Source: an uncultured Hyphomicrobium sp. (GTDB taxonomy: Bacteria > Pseudomonadota > Alphaproteobacteria > Rhizobiales > Hyphomicrobiaceae). From it: 64,000 nucleotides of DNA. Numbering within the stretch: position 1 is the stretch's first letter; each line of letters opens with the position of its first letter. Below are positions 28,693 to 38,792 of the stretch, one piece after another. The notes under the pieces are model-generated. The model was not told the origin of the DNA, made no database searches, and saw only the letters and a list, made by a program, of their open reading frames with translations. The stretch is taken from the NCBI GenBank assembly GCA_934555825.1, contig CAKTFJ010000008.1, forward strand, positions 1 to 64,000. The letters run 5' to 3'. The translations under genes were made by a program, and so were the position numbers.

Positions 28693-31278
28693 TTATCCCG
28701 CTCGCAGGGTGGCCGTCGGCCGGGCCCGCAGAACCGCCCAGGTGCCGAGCGAGCCGAACAGCAGCACCAGCCCGATGGCCACGCCGAGCGCTTTCAAGAC
28801 CGCTTCCACACTGAACGTGAATGGGATGCGCATCACCTCGGACACGGCGATCCAGGACGCGAGCCCGCCTAGCGCGACCGCGAACAGACCGGCAATGATG
28901 GCGAGCAGCACGTACTCCAGCATGTGCGAGACAAGCACCCGGCGGCGCGTGGCGCCGAGCACCTTCAGCACGACTGCCTCCAGGACACGGCGGCGCTGCG
29001 CAGTGGCGAGCGCGCCGGCAAGTACCAGGGCGCCAGCGATCAGCGTCACCGCGCCCGCAACGCGGATGGCGACCATCACCTTTTCCAAGATCTCGGTCGC
29101 GGTGTTGAGCGCGTCCTTGACGCGAATGACCGTGACGGCCGGAAAATTCTTGCCGACCGCGCGGCCGAGACCGGCCTCTGCCTCAATGGCGGTGCCGGGT
29201 GGCAGGCTCACTGTCGCGAGCAGGTTGTGCGGCGCGCCTTGGAGCGCGTTGGCCGAGAACACCATGACGAAGTTCAACGTGAGACTTTCCCACTTCACCT
29301 CGCGCAGGTTGGCGATGCGCGCCGTGAGATTGCGCCCCAGCACGTTGACCGTCACGTAATCGCCGATCTCGACGCCGAGGTGACCCGCGAGATCGCGTTC
29401 GAAGGAGACGAGCGGCTCGCCGTCGTAGCCGACCGGCCACCAGCTTCCGGCCACCAGGGTGGAGCCTTCGGGCAGTGTGTCCGAATAGGTGAGGCCGCGA
29501 TCTCCGTTCAGCACCCACTGCGCCTCGGGCGGGGGCTTGATGTTCTCTACCTTGCGGCCTGCCAACTCCACCATGCGGCCGCGAAGCATCGGCGCTTCCG
29601 CAAAATGGGCGCCAGGAACCGCACCTTCTACGGTCGCTTTGAGGGCTTCCGCATTGTCCTTCGGGATGTCGAGCAGGAAGTAGCTGGGCGCGTTCTTCGG
29701 CAAGCGGCTCGTGAGTTCTTCGACGAGAGACGCGTCGGCGAGCGCAACGGCGACCAGGAGCGATAGCCCAGCACCAAGCGACACGACGACCGAGCGCGTA
29801 AGGCCGCCCGGCGCCCCGAGGTTGCCGATGGCCAGCGCAAGCTCCGGCCACCGGGGGCGAGGCACGCGGCGGGCGAGGCGCGTCACGGCTGTTCCCAAGC
29901 CGATGAAAACGAGGAACACGAGCACGAGAGCGCCGCAGAAATAGAGCGCGATGCGCAAGCTTTCCGACATGGCCAGCGCGAAGCCGATCAACAACGACGC
30001 GATGAGCAGAGTTGCGACAACGATGCGCGGGCGCGGCCAGACCGTATCGGGCGCGACCTCGTCGCGGAACAGAACCGATGGCTTGATCAATTCCGCGCGC
30101 CCAAGCGGCCATAGCGCAAACAGGAGCGCGACAAGGAGACCATAGGCGATGCTGACGAGTACAGTTGTTGCGGAGTAAGCGACCTCGGCGCGCACCGGGA
30201 GCGCATCGCCGTAGAGCGCGATGAGCAGGCTCGGCGCGGCGAGCCCGACCGCAAGGCCCAGCACGACACCGATGAATGCGATCGCAAGCACCTGGATGAG
30301 AAAGATGCGAAGCACGGTGCCGCTCGTCGCGCCGACCGCCTTCATGGCGGCGATGACGTTTCGGCGGCGCTCAATGAAGGTCGAGACGGCATTGGCGATG
30401 CCGACACCGCCGACGATCAGAGCGGCGAGGCCGAGAAACGTGAGGAACTGGCGCAGACGGTCGAGCGTGCGCGTGATCTGGGGCGACGGATCGCGGCGAT
30501 CTGCAATCACAAAGCCGGACTGCGAAAGATTGGCTTCCGCCTTTTCCCGAAACGCGGCGAGGCTTGCCGGTGTCTCGCCCACGCCGTTCGCTAGGTTCAG
30601 CGCGTAGCGCCAGCGAACGAGCGTGCCGGGCTGAACCAGCTCGGTTTTCGCAAGCGTCTCGTGCGAGACGAAGACGCGAGGCCCGTAGGTGAGGCGGTCG
30701 GCAACCGCGTCCGGCTCGTTGACTAGTGTCGCGCGAACAATGGCTTCGGCTTCGGCGAGGCGGATCGGATCGCCGATCTTGAGGCCGAGACGGCTCAGGA
30801 TGACGGGGTCCACAACCGCACCGCCGGGCTCCGCAAGCGCCTGCGCGAACGGCGTTCCGTTCACTTCGACCTCGCCCACAAGCGGGTAGGCGGCATCGAC
30901 AGCCTTCAGCTCGACAAGCGCCTGCTCCTCGCCGTCGATGCGGCGCGCCATGGTGCGCACGGTTGCGGTTTCGCTGAGCGTGCCTTCGGCGGTGAGCCAG
31001 CCGCGTTCGGCGTCGGTCGCACGCGCGTGCATCCGCGCGAACGTCACGTCGCCGCCCAGGAGGACGCCGCCTTGGCGCTCGAACCCGGCGCGGAGACCGT
31101 CTGACAGCGTACCGACGGTCGCAATCACGGCGACGCCGAGCGCCACGCAGGCCATGAAGATGTAGAAACCGCCGAGGCCCGCGCGCAACTCGCGCAATGC
31201 GATGCCGACGAGGCGGGACGGAGCGAGGCCCGAGCGGGCGCGCGGCGTATCGTCTGTAGACGGGGTTATGGCGGTCAT
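28693..31278 (-). CDS. ABC transporter permease, FtsX family (YbbP-like)
   Basis: An 861-residue permease with two FtsX domains separated by a large periplasmic portion. The first membrane segment (FYIFMACVALGVAVIATVG) is followed by a periplasmic domain, then three helices with the FtsX motif region VGGVGIANAVSTFIERRRNV. The second set is at the C-terminus (ALATAQRRRVLEAVVLKVLG). The start ATG 31278 overlaps the ATPase stop by four bases (ATGA), so the pair is translationally coupled. The tesA gene is divergent, exactly as in the E. coli tesA-ybbAP locus. Substrate unknown. Confidence 0.92.
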   Translation of the reverse strand: MTAITPSTDDTPRARSGLAPSRLVGIALRELRAGLGGFYIFMACVALGVAVIATVGTLSDGLRAGFERQGGVLLGGDVTFARMHARATDAERGWLTAEGTLSETATVRTMARRIDGEEQALVELKAVDAAYPLVGEVEVNGTPFAQALAEPGGAVVDPVILSRLGLKIGDPIRLAEAEAIVRATLVNEPDAVADRLTYGPRVFVSHETLAKTELVQPGTLVRWRYALNLANGVGETPASLAAFREKAEANLSQSGFVIADRRDPSPQITRTLDRLRQFLTFLGLAALIVGGVGIANAVSTFIERRRNVIAAMKAVGATSGTVLRIFLIQVLAIAFIGVVLGLAVGLAAPSLLIALYGDALPVRAEVAYSATTVLVSIAYGLLVALLFALWPLGRAELIKPSVLFRDEVAPDTVWPRPRIVVATLLIASLLIGFALAMSESLRIALYFCGALVLVFLVFIGLGTAVTRLARRVPRPRWPELALAIGNLGAPGGLTRSVVVSLGAGLSLLVAVALADASLVEELTSRLPKNAPSYFLLDIPKDNAEALKATVEGAVPGAHFAEAPMLRGRMVELAGRKVENIKPPPEAQWVLNGDRGLTYSDTLPEGSTLVAGSWWPVGYDGEPLVSFERDLAGHLGVEIGDYVTVNVLGRNLTARIANLREVKWESLTLNFVMVFSANALQGAPHNLLATVSLPPGTAIEAEAGLGRAVGKNFPAVTVIRVKDALNTATEILEKVMVAIRVAGAVTLIAGALVLAGALATAQRRRVLEAVVLKVLGATRRRVLVSHMLEYVLLAIIAGLFAVALGGLASWIAVSEVMRIPFTFSVEAVLKALGVAIGLVLLFGSLGTWAVLRARPTATLRAG

Positions 31279-31997
31279 GCGGCGGCGACCGTCGTGTTGT
31301 CCGCCACGATGCGGCCGTCCTCCATGCGGATGGTGCGCTCGCACTGCTGAGCAAGGCGTTCGTCATGCGTCACGAGCACGAGCGTCGCACCGCTTTTCTG
31401 CTTAAGACCAAACAGGAGCTCGACGACTTGCCGCCCCGTCTTTCCATCCAGGTTGCCGGTCGGCTCGTCCGCGAGAAGAAGCTTGGGCTTCGGTACGAGC
31501 GCGCGGGCCAGCGCGACACGCTGCTGCTCGCCACCCGAAAGCTGCGCGGGGAAATGATCGATGCGGGCGAGGAGCCCCACGTCGGTCAGCAGGGCGCGGG
31601 CCTGGTCGCGCGCGCCTGCGACACCCGCGAACTCAAGCGGCAACGCCACGTTCTCAAGCGCCGTCATGGTGGGAATGAGATGGAACGACTGGAAGACGAT
31701 GCCGATGTCCTCACCGCGGGCGAGGGCCATCGCATCTTCGTCCAAGGCATTGAAATCGCGCCCCGCAACGTGCACATCCCCTCGTGTCGCCCGTTCGAGC
31801 CCTGCGAGAATCATGAGCAGCGATGTCTTTCCGGAACCCGATGGCCCGACGATGGCGAGCGACTGGCCGCGCGCGACATCGAGCGTGATGCCTTTCAGGA
31901 TGTCGACGATGCCGGCTCGGCTTTCGAGCGCGAGGCCAACGTCGGCAAGGCGAATGATCGGCTGGGGCACGTGTCGGGGCTCCATCAGGTTCGCCAC
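31275..31997 (-). CDS. ABC transporter ATP-binding protein (YbbA-like, LolD/MacB type)
   Basis: A 240-residue ATPase. Walker A is GPSGSGKTS, the signature is [15 protein letters not shown], and Walker [13 protein letters not shown], followed by the H-loop [21 protein letters not shown] is typical of the LolD/MacB/YbbA branch that drives FtsX-type permeases and generally does not import small molecules. It is first in a two-gene operon with the permease. Only 45 bp separate it from the divergent tesA gene, so their promoters must be close. Confidence 0.93.
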   Translation of the reverse strand: MANLMEPRHVPQPIIRLADVGLALESRAGIVDILKGITLDVARGQSLAIVGPSGSGKTSLLMILAGLERATRGDVHVAGRDFNALDEDAMALARGEDIGIVFQSFHLIPTMTALENVALPLEFAGVAGARDQARALLTDVGLLARIDHFPAQLSGGEQQRVALARALVPKPKLLLADEPTGNLDGKTGRQVVELLFGLKQKSGATLVLVTHDERLAQQCERTIRMEDGRIVADNTTVAAA

Positions 31998-32042
31998 GAC
32001 GGCGAAGCGGTGGCAAGCATCAAGGCGGGGTAAGGCAAAAAA

Positions 32043-32738
32043 ATGAAGCCAAAGCAGACAGCTTCGACCTTCACGGGTCAGATGGTGCGGGGCATCGCAC
32101 TCGTCAACCTCTGGCTTCTGGCCTCGTTGATGCCGGTGGCGGCGGACGACGACGCCCCGATCCGCATCGTCGCGTTCGGCGACAGTTTGACGGCCGGATA
32201 CCAGCTCAAGCCGGACGAAGCCTTTCCTGTCCAGCTCGGGGCCGCCCTCAAGACCAAGGGATACAACGTGGATGTGACGAACGCGGGCGTCTCAGGCGAC
32301 ACGACAGCTGCGGGACTTGCACGCTTCGACTGGGCCGTGCCGGACGATACGGAGGCGGTGATCCTCGCGCTCGGCGCTAACGATGCGTTGCGCGGTGTCG
32401 ACCCGGATGTCACGCGCGGGAATCTGGATCAGATCCTGAGCAAGCTCCGGGAGAGAAATATCGACGTGCTGATCGCCGGAATGCCGCCGCCTAAGAACTG
32501 GGGCAAGGATTACGAGGCCCGCTTCGGCGCAATCTATTCTGGCCTCGCGGAGACGTATGGCGCGCTGCATTATCCTTTCTTTCTGGATGGCGTCGCGCTT
32601 AAGCCCGAGCTCAATCTCTCGGACGGTATGCATCCCACGGGCGAGGGTATCGGCGTGATCGTCGAGAAAATCCTGCCCGATGTGGAAGCTCTCATCGGGC
32701 GTGTCGAAGCCCGGCGTGCGACGGGTTCGAAGTCGTAA
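32043..32738 (+). CDS. tesA: Arylesterase / acyl-CoA thioesterase I (TesA-type SGNH hydrolase)
   Basis: A 231-residue GDSL/SGNH hydrolase with an N-terminal signal (GIALVNLWLLASLMPVAA), hence periplasmic. Catalytic blocks are FGDSLTAGYQL with the nucleophile Ser (block I), block II with the Gly, GANDALRG (block III, Asn) and DGMHPTGEG with the Asp-His pair (block V). It hydrolyses esters or acyl-CoA/lysophospholipids. AAGG precedes ATG 32043. The divergent YbbAP-like ABC pair is the conserved neighbour of TesA in proteobacteria, suggesting a link between the esterase and the transporter's lipid-like substrate. Confidence 0.92.
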   Translation: MKPKQTASTFTGQMVRGIALVNLWLLASLMPVAADDDAPIRIVAFGDSLTAGYQLKPDEAFPVQLGAALKTKGYNVDVTNAGVSGDTTAAGLARFDWAVPDDTEAVILALGANDALRGVDPDVTRGNLDQILSKLRERNIDVLIAGMPPPKNWGKDYEARFGAIYSGLAETYGALHYPFFLDGVALKPELNLSDGMHPTGEGIGVIVEKILPDVEALIGRVEARRATGSKS

Positions 32739-32817
32739 AGCCGTTTTCCGCGTGCAACACTCCTGGAAACGGGCTCACATAGACGCCCGGCTCCGTCCGC
32801 GCGCAATCGAGTTCTCC

Positions 32818-33387
32818 ATGCCCCGTCTCTTTACAGCTCTCGCCCTTCCACCGGATCTTGCGGATCAGCTTGCCGATCTTGCGATACCGCTGGCCGGAGC
32901 GCGCTGGATCGAGCCCGAAGACATGCACATCACACTGAGGTTCGCGGGCGATATCGACAATCCGACGGCGCGGGAGTTTCACGCCGCGCTTTCGGCCGTC
33001 GAAGAACCTGCGTTCCCGCTGAAGCTCTCAGGTTTCGGTGCTTTCGGAGGGCAGCAGCCACGCACGCTGTGGGCCGGTGTCGCGGACAATCCGTGGCTCG
33101 ATGCACTTGCACGCGCCAACGACCGCGCCGCGCGCAGCGCCGGGCTTGCACACGCCAAGCATCCGTTCCGACCGCACGTTACCCTCGCCCGCCTCAAAGG
33201 CACGCGGCCGGAGGCCGTGGCGCGTGTACTCGAACAATTGGGGGCCTTCGAGAGCGCGCCGTTCGCGGTCGAGGAGTTTCTGCTGATGTCGTCGAAGCCC
33301 AAGGTGGGCGGCGGTCCGTATGTGGTGGAAGAGGCATTTCCGCTCGGGGGAACGGACGCGGGTCAAAGCCGCTGGAGCGCGTTATAA
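32818..33387 (+). CDS. thpR: RNA 2',3'-cyclic phosphodiesterase
   Basis: A 189-residue 2H-phosphoesterase, formerly called 2'-5' RNA ligase LigT. The two catalytic HxTx motifs are HITLRFAG (about residues 42-49) and HVTLARLKG (about 121-129). It opens 2',3'-cyclic phosphates on RNA ends to 2'-phosphates. ATG 32818 begins the conserved MPRLFTALALPPDL; 46 upstream codons in the frame are not conserved. It lies 79 bp after tesA and may share its transcript. Confidence 0.93.
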   Translation: MPRLFTALALPPDLADQLADLAIPLAGARWIEPEDMHITLRFAGDIDNPTAREFHAALSAVEEPAFPLKLSGFGAFGGQQPRTLWAGVADNPWLDALARANDRAARSAGLAHAKHPFRPHVTLARLKGTRPEAVARVLEQLGAFESAPFAVEEFLLMSSKPKVGGGPYVVEEAFPLGGTDAGQSRWSAL

Positions 33388-33414
33388 CGCCGGGGACGAA
33401 CGGGGGAGAGAAAC

Positions 33415-34815
33415 ATGCAGAGCACGACACTAGCGGCAAGGCTCGATACGCCGGAGCCGAAGCCTGCGCCGCGTCGCGCGCTGATTTCCTGGGTGCTGTT
33501 CGACTGGTCGGCCCAGCCCTACTACACGCTCGTCCTGACGTTTCTATTCGCGCCCTACTTCGTCAATGCGGTGGCCGCGACGCCGGCGCACGGGCAGGCG
33601 CTCTGGGGCTATGCCGCGGCAGCAGCGGGCGTTCTGATCGCGCTCGGAAGCCCATTCCTCGGCGCGCTTGCCGACGGGCGCGGCGCACGAAAGCCGTGGA
33701 TCGGAACGTTCTCGGTGTTTCTCGTTGCGAGCCTCGCGGTGCTCTGGTTCGCCGTACCGGGAGCGGACAGCTCGACCATTCTGCTCGTGCTCATTGCGTT
33801 CGTCATTGCGACCGCGATGGCGGAATTCACGACCGTATTCACCAATGCCATGATGCCGACGCTCGTGCCGCCGAGCCAGCTCGGCCGGCTCTCGGGCACG
33901 GGCTGGGCGGTCGGTTATGCGGGTGGCCTCTTGAGCCTTGCTGTGATGGCGGGCCTCATCGTGACGGATCCTGCGACGGGGCGCACGCTGTTCGGACTGG
34001 AGCCCATCCTTGCGCTCGATCAGACCGCACGCGAGGGCGACCGTCTCGTGGGGCCGTTCGCGGCGCTCTGGTTCGCGCTCTTCATGATCCCATTTTTTCT
34101 GTTCGTGCCGGATCGCGCGCACGTGACGCCGCCGGGCACGCGCCGCCCTGCGCTCGCGGAGCTGTGGGAGACGATCCGAGGGCTTCCGTCGCATCGGGAC
34201 ATGCTGCTGTTCCTCATCGCACGCATGCTCTACGCGGACGGTCTCTCGGCCATATTCGCGTTCGGCGGCATCTACGGCGCGTCCGTGTTCGGCTGGGGCG
34301 CGATGGAGCTCGGCATCTTCGGCATCGTGCTGACGTTGACTGGCGTTTTCGGCGCGCTGATCGGCGGTGTGCTCGACGACCGCGTGGGCTCGAAGCGCGT
34401 GATCATGGTGTCGCTCGTTCTGCTGCTTGTCGGCGCGTTCGGCATTCTGTCGGTCGATCCGAACCATGTGCTGTTCGTATCGGAGGTCGTGCCGAAGGCC
34501 GCGGGGTCAGCGCCGTTTTCGTCCACGGGCGAGTTGGTGTTTCTCGCGTTCGCGATGCTGGTCGGGCTCGTCGCCGCGCCGGTGCAGGCCGCAAGCCGCG
34601 CGCTTCTCGCCCGCCTCGCGCCGCCCGAGCGCATGACGCAGTATTTCGGCCTGTTCGCTTTTTCGGGAAAGGTGACGGCGTTCCTCGCGCCGCTGCTCGT
34701 CGCTGTCGTCACGCAGGCGTCGGGTAGTCAGAGGCTCGGCATGGCGTCGATTGCCGTGTTCCTGGTTGCGGGGCTGCTCCTGATGCTGCCGGTGCAGACG
34801 ACGCGAAGACGCTGA
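33415..34815 (+). CDS. MFS transporter, UMF1/Atg22-like family
   Basis: A 466-residue permease with about 12 membrane segments. The start ALISWVLFDWSAQPYYTLV is the hallmark of the UMF1 family, related to yeast vacuolar Atg22. The MFS loop signature GALADGRGARKPWIG follows helix 3. A charged central loop contains VPDRAHVTPPGTRRPAL. Substrate unknown; Atg22 exports amino acids. It starts 27 bp after thpR and is probably cotranscribed. Confidence 0.9.
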   Translation: MQSTTLAARLDTPEPKPAPRRALISWVLFDWSAQPYYTLVLTFLFAPYFVNAVAATPAHGQALWGYAAAAAGVLIALGSPFLGALADGRGARKPWIGTFSVFLVASLAVLWFAVPGADSSTILLVLIAFVIATAMAEFTTVFTNAMMPTLVPPSQLGRLSGTGWAVGYAGGLLSLAVMAGLIVTDPATGRTLFGLEPILALDQTAREGDRLVGPFAALWFALFMIPFFLFVPDRAHVTPPGTRRPALAELWETIRGLPSHRDMLLFLIARMLYADGLSAIFAFGGIYGASVFGWGAMELGIFGIVLTLTGVFGALIGGVLDDRVGSKRVIMVSLVLLLVGAFGILSVDPNHVLFVSEVVPKAAGSAPFSSTGELVFLAFAMLVGLVAAPVQAASRALLARLAPPERMTQYFGLFAFSGKVTAFLAPLLVAVVTQASGSQRLGMASIAVFLVAGLLLMLPVQTTRRR

Positions 34816-34819
34816 GGCT

Positions 34820-35332
34820 TCAACGCAGATCGTCGCGGCGCGAGACCATGAACCACGAATGACCCATCTCCGGGTCGTTCCAGACGCGCTTCCAGCGGAA
34901 GCCAGCTTTCTCATAGGCTCGCACGGCGCGCTCATTCTTGACGGAGGGGAACACGCACACCGCGACCGCGAGCGTGGTGGCGAACACCTCTTCCCTCAGT
35001 GCGGCGAGGGCCACCTGTCCGACGCCTTTGCCGCGATGGGCTTCGTCCGCGACGAAGAGATCGAGATCCCAGGTGCCGGGCTCCAGATCGTCCGGCAGAC
35101 TGTCGCCCCAGAGTGTGGCGTCGACGGCGTGCGCGTAGCCCACGGGCACGCCGTCCACCTCGATCATGCGGCAGATGCCGTGATCGGATGAGAGCGCCAT
35201 ATTGACCTCGGCCTCCGTCGCGGAGACCGGCCCCCACCAGTCCTGAATGTCGGGGCGCGAGAGCCAGCGGCGGATCGTGTCGAAATCGGCCCGCGTGGCT
35301 CTCCTCAAGCTGACACGCGCGGACCGCTCCAT
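34820..35332 (-). CDS. GNAT-family N-acetyltransferase
   Basis: A 170-residue acetyltransferase. The acetyl-CoA binding motif A is [15 protein letters not shown], preceded by WDLDLF, and the end has [18 protein letters not shown]. The start [20 protein letters not shown] with DWWGP resembles aminoglycoside 6'-N-acetyltransferase and siderophore-type GNATs, but resistance cannot be concluded. ATG 35332 lies one base after the purH stop, so it is cotranscribed with purH. It converges with the MFS gene, with only four bases between them. Confidence 0.88.
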   Translation of the reverse strand: MERSARVSLRRATRADFDTIRRWLSRPDIQDWWGPVSATEAEVNMALSSDHGICRMIEVDGVPVGYAHAVDATLWGDSLPDDLEPGTWDLDLFVADEAHRGKGVGQVALAALREEVFATTLAVAVCVFPSVKNERAVRAYEKAGFRWKRVWNDPEMGHSWFMVSRRDDLR

Positions 35333-35333
35333 C

Positions 35334-36917
35334 TCAGTGCCGGAAGTGGCGCATACCAGTGAACACCATGGCGAGGCCGCGCTCGTCGGCGGCGGCGATG
35401 ACCTCTTCGTCGCGCATCGAGCCACCCGGCTGGATCACCGCCGTTGCGCCGGCTTCCGCTGCCGAAAGCAGGCCATCCGCGAACGGGAAGAACGCATCGG
35501 AGGCGACAGCCGAGCCCTTAATGTCGAGACCGGCCATCTCCGCCTTGATGGCGGCGATGCGGGAGGAGTTGACGCGGCTCATCTGGCCTGCGCCGATGCC
35601 GATCGTCGCGCCCCCCTTGGCGTAGACGATGGCATTCGACTTCACGGATTTCGCGACCTTCCAGGCGAACAGCAGATCGGCCATTTCCTCCGACGTCGGC
35701 TGGCGCTTGGTGACGACCTGCAGACGCTCGTAGAGCGCGAGGTCGGCGTCCTGCACGAGCAAGCCGCCGGCAACCGTGCGCATCTCGCGGCGCGGCGTGG
35801 CCGCAAGCGGCCAAGCGCCCGTCTCCATGAGACGCACGTTCTTCTTCACGGCAACCGCCTCGCGCGCTTCGTCGGTTACGGACGGGGCGAGGATGACCTC
35901 GACGAACTGGCGTTCGACGATCTTTGCAGCGGTTGCGCCATCCAGCTCGCGGTTGAAAGCGATAATGCCGCCAAACGCAGATTCGGGATCGGTGCGATAG
36001 GCAAGATCGTAGGCGGCTTCCAGCGTGTCGGCTTCAGCCACGCCGCACGGGTTTGCGTGCTTTACGATCACGCAGGCCGGACGCTCCGTGAATGCTTTCA
36101 CGCATTCGAGCGCGGCGTCGCTGTCGGCCACGTTGTTGTAGGAGAGCTCCTTGCCGAGAAGCTGGCGCGCGGATGCGACGGTGCCGGGCTCAGGTGTGGC
36201 GCTGACATAGAAGGCGCCGTTTTGATGCGGGTTCTCTCCGTAGCGCATGTCGAGCGCCTTGCGATATTGGGTCGTAATGGTCGGCGGGAAGCCCGTCGCT
36301 TCGCCTTGCGGATGATCAGCCACGGCGCCGAGCCAGTTGCTGATCGCGGCGTCATAGGCTGCGGTGCGTGCATAGGCTTTGGCCGCGAGGCGCTTGCGGA
36401 ACGAGAGCGACGTGCGTCCGCTGTTCGCCGACATCTCCGCGAGAAGCGCGTCGAAATCCGCGTTGTCGACGACGACCGTCACGGACGCGTGGTTCTTCGC
36501 GGCGGCGCGGATCATCGCCGGCCCGCCGATGTCGACGTTCTCGACGCATTCGTCGTACGCCGCGCCTTTCGCAACCGTCTGCTCGAACGGATAGAGGTTC
36601 ACGATCAGGAGATCGATGGGCGTGATCTCGTGCTCGTCGGCCGCTGCCGCGTGGGCCGGATTGCCCCGGACGCCGAGCAGGCCGCCGTGCACCTTGGGAT
36701 GCAACGTCTTAACCCGGCCGTCCATGATCTCGGGAAAGCCCGTGACGTCCGCCACGTCGGTCACCGCGAAACCGGCCCCCTTGAGCTTGGCCGCCGTGCC
36801 GCCGGTGGAAATGAGTTGCACGTTCCGCTCGGCCAGCGCACGCGCCAGACCCTCAAGCCCGCTTTTGTCGGAAAGCGAAATGAGGGCGCGGCGAATTCTC
36901 GGTTCGGGTTCTTTCAT
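35334..36917 (-). CDS. purH: Bifunctional AICAR formyltransferase / IMP cyclohydrolase
   Basis: A 527-residue enzyme catalysing the last two steps of purine synthesis. The N-terminal cyclohydrolase domain (about 1-200) includes [12 protein letters not shown] and [18 protein letters not shown] residues ([16 protein letters not shown]). The C-terminal formyltransferase has [13 protein letters not shown], the catalytic lysine-histidine KHANPCGVA and [10 protein letters not shown]. Length is typical. It is followed after one base by the GNAT gene and preceded by a heparinase-type gene 28 bp upstream on the same strand. Confidence 0.96.
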   Translation of the reverse strand: MKEPEPRIRRALISLSDKSGLEGLARALAERNVQLISTGGTAAKLKGAGFAVTDVADVTGFPEIMDGRVKTLHPKVHGGLLGVRGNPAHAAAADEHEITPIDLLIVNLYPFEQTVAKGAAYDECVENVDIGGPAMIRAAAKNHASVTVVVDNADFDALLAEMSANSGRTSLSFRKRLAAKAYARTAAYDAAISNWLGAVADHPQGEATGFPPTITTQYRKALDMRYGENPHQNGAFYVSATPEPGTVASARQLLGKELSYNNVADSDAALECVKAFTERPACVIVKHANPCGVAEADTLEAAYDLAYRTDPESAFGGIIAFNRELDGATAAKIVERQFVEVILAPSVTDEAREAVAVKKNVRLMETGAWPLAATPRREMRTVAGGLLVQDADLALYERLQVVTKRQPTSEEMADLLFAWKVAKSVKSNAIVYAKGGATIGIGAGQMSRVNSSRIAAIKAEMAGLDIKGSAVASDAFFPFADGLLSAAEAGATAVIQPGGSMRDEEVIAAADERGLAMVFTGMRHFRH

Positions 36918-36945
36918 GGGTCTTTCTCGTCGTCGTTATAAAATA

Positions 36946-38652
36946 TCAGCTCTCGCCTTCCAGCACCCAGCGCACCTCGGTCTCACCGAAGGTCGCGCCG
37001 CGGGCCACGATCTGAAGCGCGCGGCGAGGGCCTGCCGAGTCGGCGAAATAGGTGCTCTCCTCGATCGCGAGCCGGGCACCTTCCAGGCGGAACCACCAAA
37101 CATCGTCGCTCGATCCGAGTTCGATGATGGCCACGTTCGGGTCAGAGCCCCGGCGACAGCGGATGCCGGGGTGCAGATGGAAATGGATGGCGAACGGAAT
37201 GTCCTTACGCAAGCGGAGCGTTCGGCCGTGGCCCGTCAATCGGTCGATCCCGAGCAGACGCCGGCCGGTGGCCCCGAGCATGAGCGTACGGCTGTGGTCA
37301 AGACCGAACCGGCGCACATAGCCGTCGTGACTGGTCTCGATTTCAACACCGCCGTCCGGCTCGTGCACCCTCGCGCGCACATTTTCAGGATAGCGGATGG
37401 GGGGACCGCCGACCAACTCCTCCAGCATTTTATGGCGAACGAGTTTCGACGACGACTTCTCCCCGAGACACAGCGCGTTGTGGCTCGCGGTCGCGCGGGC
37501 GGCGCTGCGCCACTCCGCACTCGATGCGGCCGGTGCGCCGCCGTTCACGAACAACAGCTCGGTGCCGACGCTGAACTCGAACGAGAGGCAGCCTGCGTGC
37601 GCCTCCGCTGCGGCTTCGAGCGGCGGCGGCGCGCCCGCATCCACGATCAGGATCGATGCGCCGCGCTCGGCGCGCACATAATGAGACGCTGGCGCCTCGG
37701 CGGGCAGGATGCCGGGATTGTCGTCGTAGACCAAGACAGTTGCGAGCCCCGCGGGCGAGGCCACGCTCATTCCGTTGAAGCGTGCGAGCATACCGTCGCC
37801 AAGCCGCATGTATTTGAGCATGGCGAGCATGGCTTTGAGCACGGCGGCCAGTTCCGGCGGGGCTTTGAGTCCGCGGGCAGAGAAACACTTGTGCAGCGGC
37901 AGGAGGTCCAGCATCAGCTCGACCAGCACGCCGGGATTTCGGCTGATGTGGCCCCCATCGGGCAGGATCTGACGGCGCAGCTCCTGGACGAACAGACGCT
38001 CCGTCTCCGGCACCTGGCTCTCATGCCCCGAGATGCAAAGCTGCGCGAACAGAAGCGACATCAGCGAGACGAGCCGCGGATACCCGCTGGGGCTCGTGCG
38101 CCAGGCCGCCGCGAGACGGACGAGCTGCATCCCGAGGCTTTCGGTCAGGATGTCGTAGGTCTCCGCGTCTGCTTCTTCGAGCAGGAACCCCGAGTGGGAA
38201 ACCCACGAGACGAGACGCCGGCCGGTGACGGGCGCTTCCCACGCGATGCCGCCGCCGCTGCCTTTGTGGCGCATGGCCCATTCGGTGGCGAGCACGCGCG
38301 CTACTTCGCGCGCTTCCGGCCGGGCAACGGCGGCGAGATGGCGCAACCAGCCGAAGCCGTGCAGCTCTCGCGCCCAGGCTTCGCTCGGCGGGGTGATGTC
38401 GAACGGCGAAACGTCCACTGCGCTTGCGACCATGCCCGCCAAGCCGAAATGACCGACCTCGACCTCATCCCAGAAGCTCGGGTCCGCGGTTCTCAGGTCT
38501 TGCGGAACGATCAGAAGCTGCTCAGCCGCGGAGGCCGCAAAATGCCAGCGGAACGGCGGCTTATGCAGCATCGAAGACACGGCACCGCGCCGCAGCCGGT
38601 CGGCGGCCAGCTGCGTAATTCTGATCCGCTCAGAAATTTTGAGCCGCGGCAT
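36946..38652 (-). CDS. Heparinase II/III family protein
   Basis: A 568-residue protein of the heparinase II/III superfamily. The first half is an alpha-barrel: PVTGRRLVSWVSHSGFLL, ILPDGGHISRNPGVLVELM; the latter with the conserved DGGHIERSP-like motif. The second half is beta-rich, with the catalytic-region ASHNALCLGEKSSS. No signal peptide is visible. Alphaproteobacteria keep this gene between rsmB and purH, as here, although the substrate is unknown; it may act on a cell-surface polysaccharide. Confidence 0.9.
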   Translation of the reverse strand: MPRLKISERIRITQLAADRLRRGAVSSMLHKPPFRWHFAASAAEQLLIVPQDLRTADPSFWDEVEVGHFGLAGMVASAVDVSPFDITPPSEAWARELHGFGWLRHLAAVARPEAREVARVLATEWAMRHKGSGGGIAWEAPVTGRRLVSWVSHSGFLLEEADAETYDILTESLGMQLVRLAAAWRTSPSGYPRLVSLMSLLFAQLCISGHESQVPETERLFVQELRRQILPDGGHISRNPGVLVELMLDLLPLHKCFSARGLKAPPELAAVLKAMLAMLKYMRLGDGMLARFNGMSVASPAGLATVLVYDDNPGILPAEAPASHYVRAERGASILIVDAGAPPPLEAAAEAHAGCLSFEFSVGTELLFVNGGAPAASSAEWRSAARATASHNALCLGEKSSSKLVRHKMLEELVGGPPIRYPENVRARVHEPDGGVEIETSHDGYVRRFGLDHSRTLMLGATGRRLLGIDRLTGHGRTLRLRKDIPFAIHFHLHPGIRCRRGSDPNVAIIELGSSDDVWWFRLEGARLAIEESTYFADSAGPRRALQIVARGATFGETEVRWVLEGES

Positions 38653-38792
38653 ACTTTCCTCGGATGATGTTGGGGGAATGGTAGCACGCCGACCCGCCCT
38701 CTCAATCGGCCCCGGCGGGTTTGTTGCCGCTTGATCCTGGCCCGGCGTCCCAAAAAAGCCGGGCTTTGTGATGGCGCGATACCTTCCCTGCC

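Noticed and set aside
34820..35332. GNAT gene as an aminoglycoside-resistance gene
   Set aside because: Some resemblance to AAC(6') proteins but the gene is cotranscribed with purH in core context; similarity is not enough.
35247..36941. A 564-codon plus-strand open frame opposite purH
   Set aside because: Antisense shadow; purH is unambiguous.
36616..38667. A 683-codon plus-strand open frame opposite the heparinase gene
   Set aside because: Composition is typical of antisense frames in GC-rich genes; the minus strand has a recognisable family.
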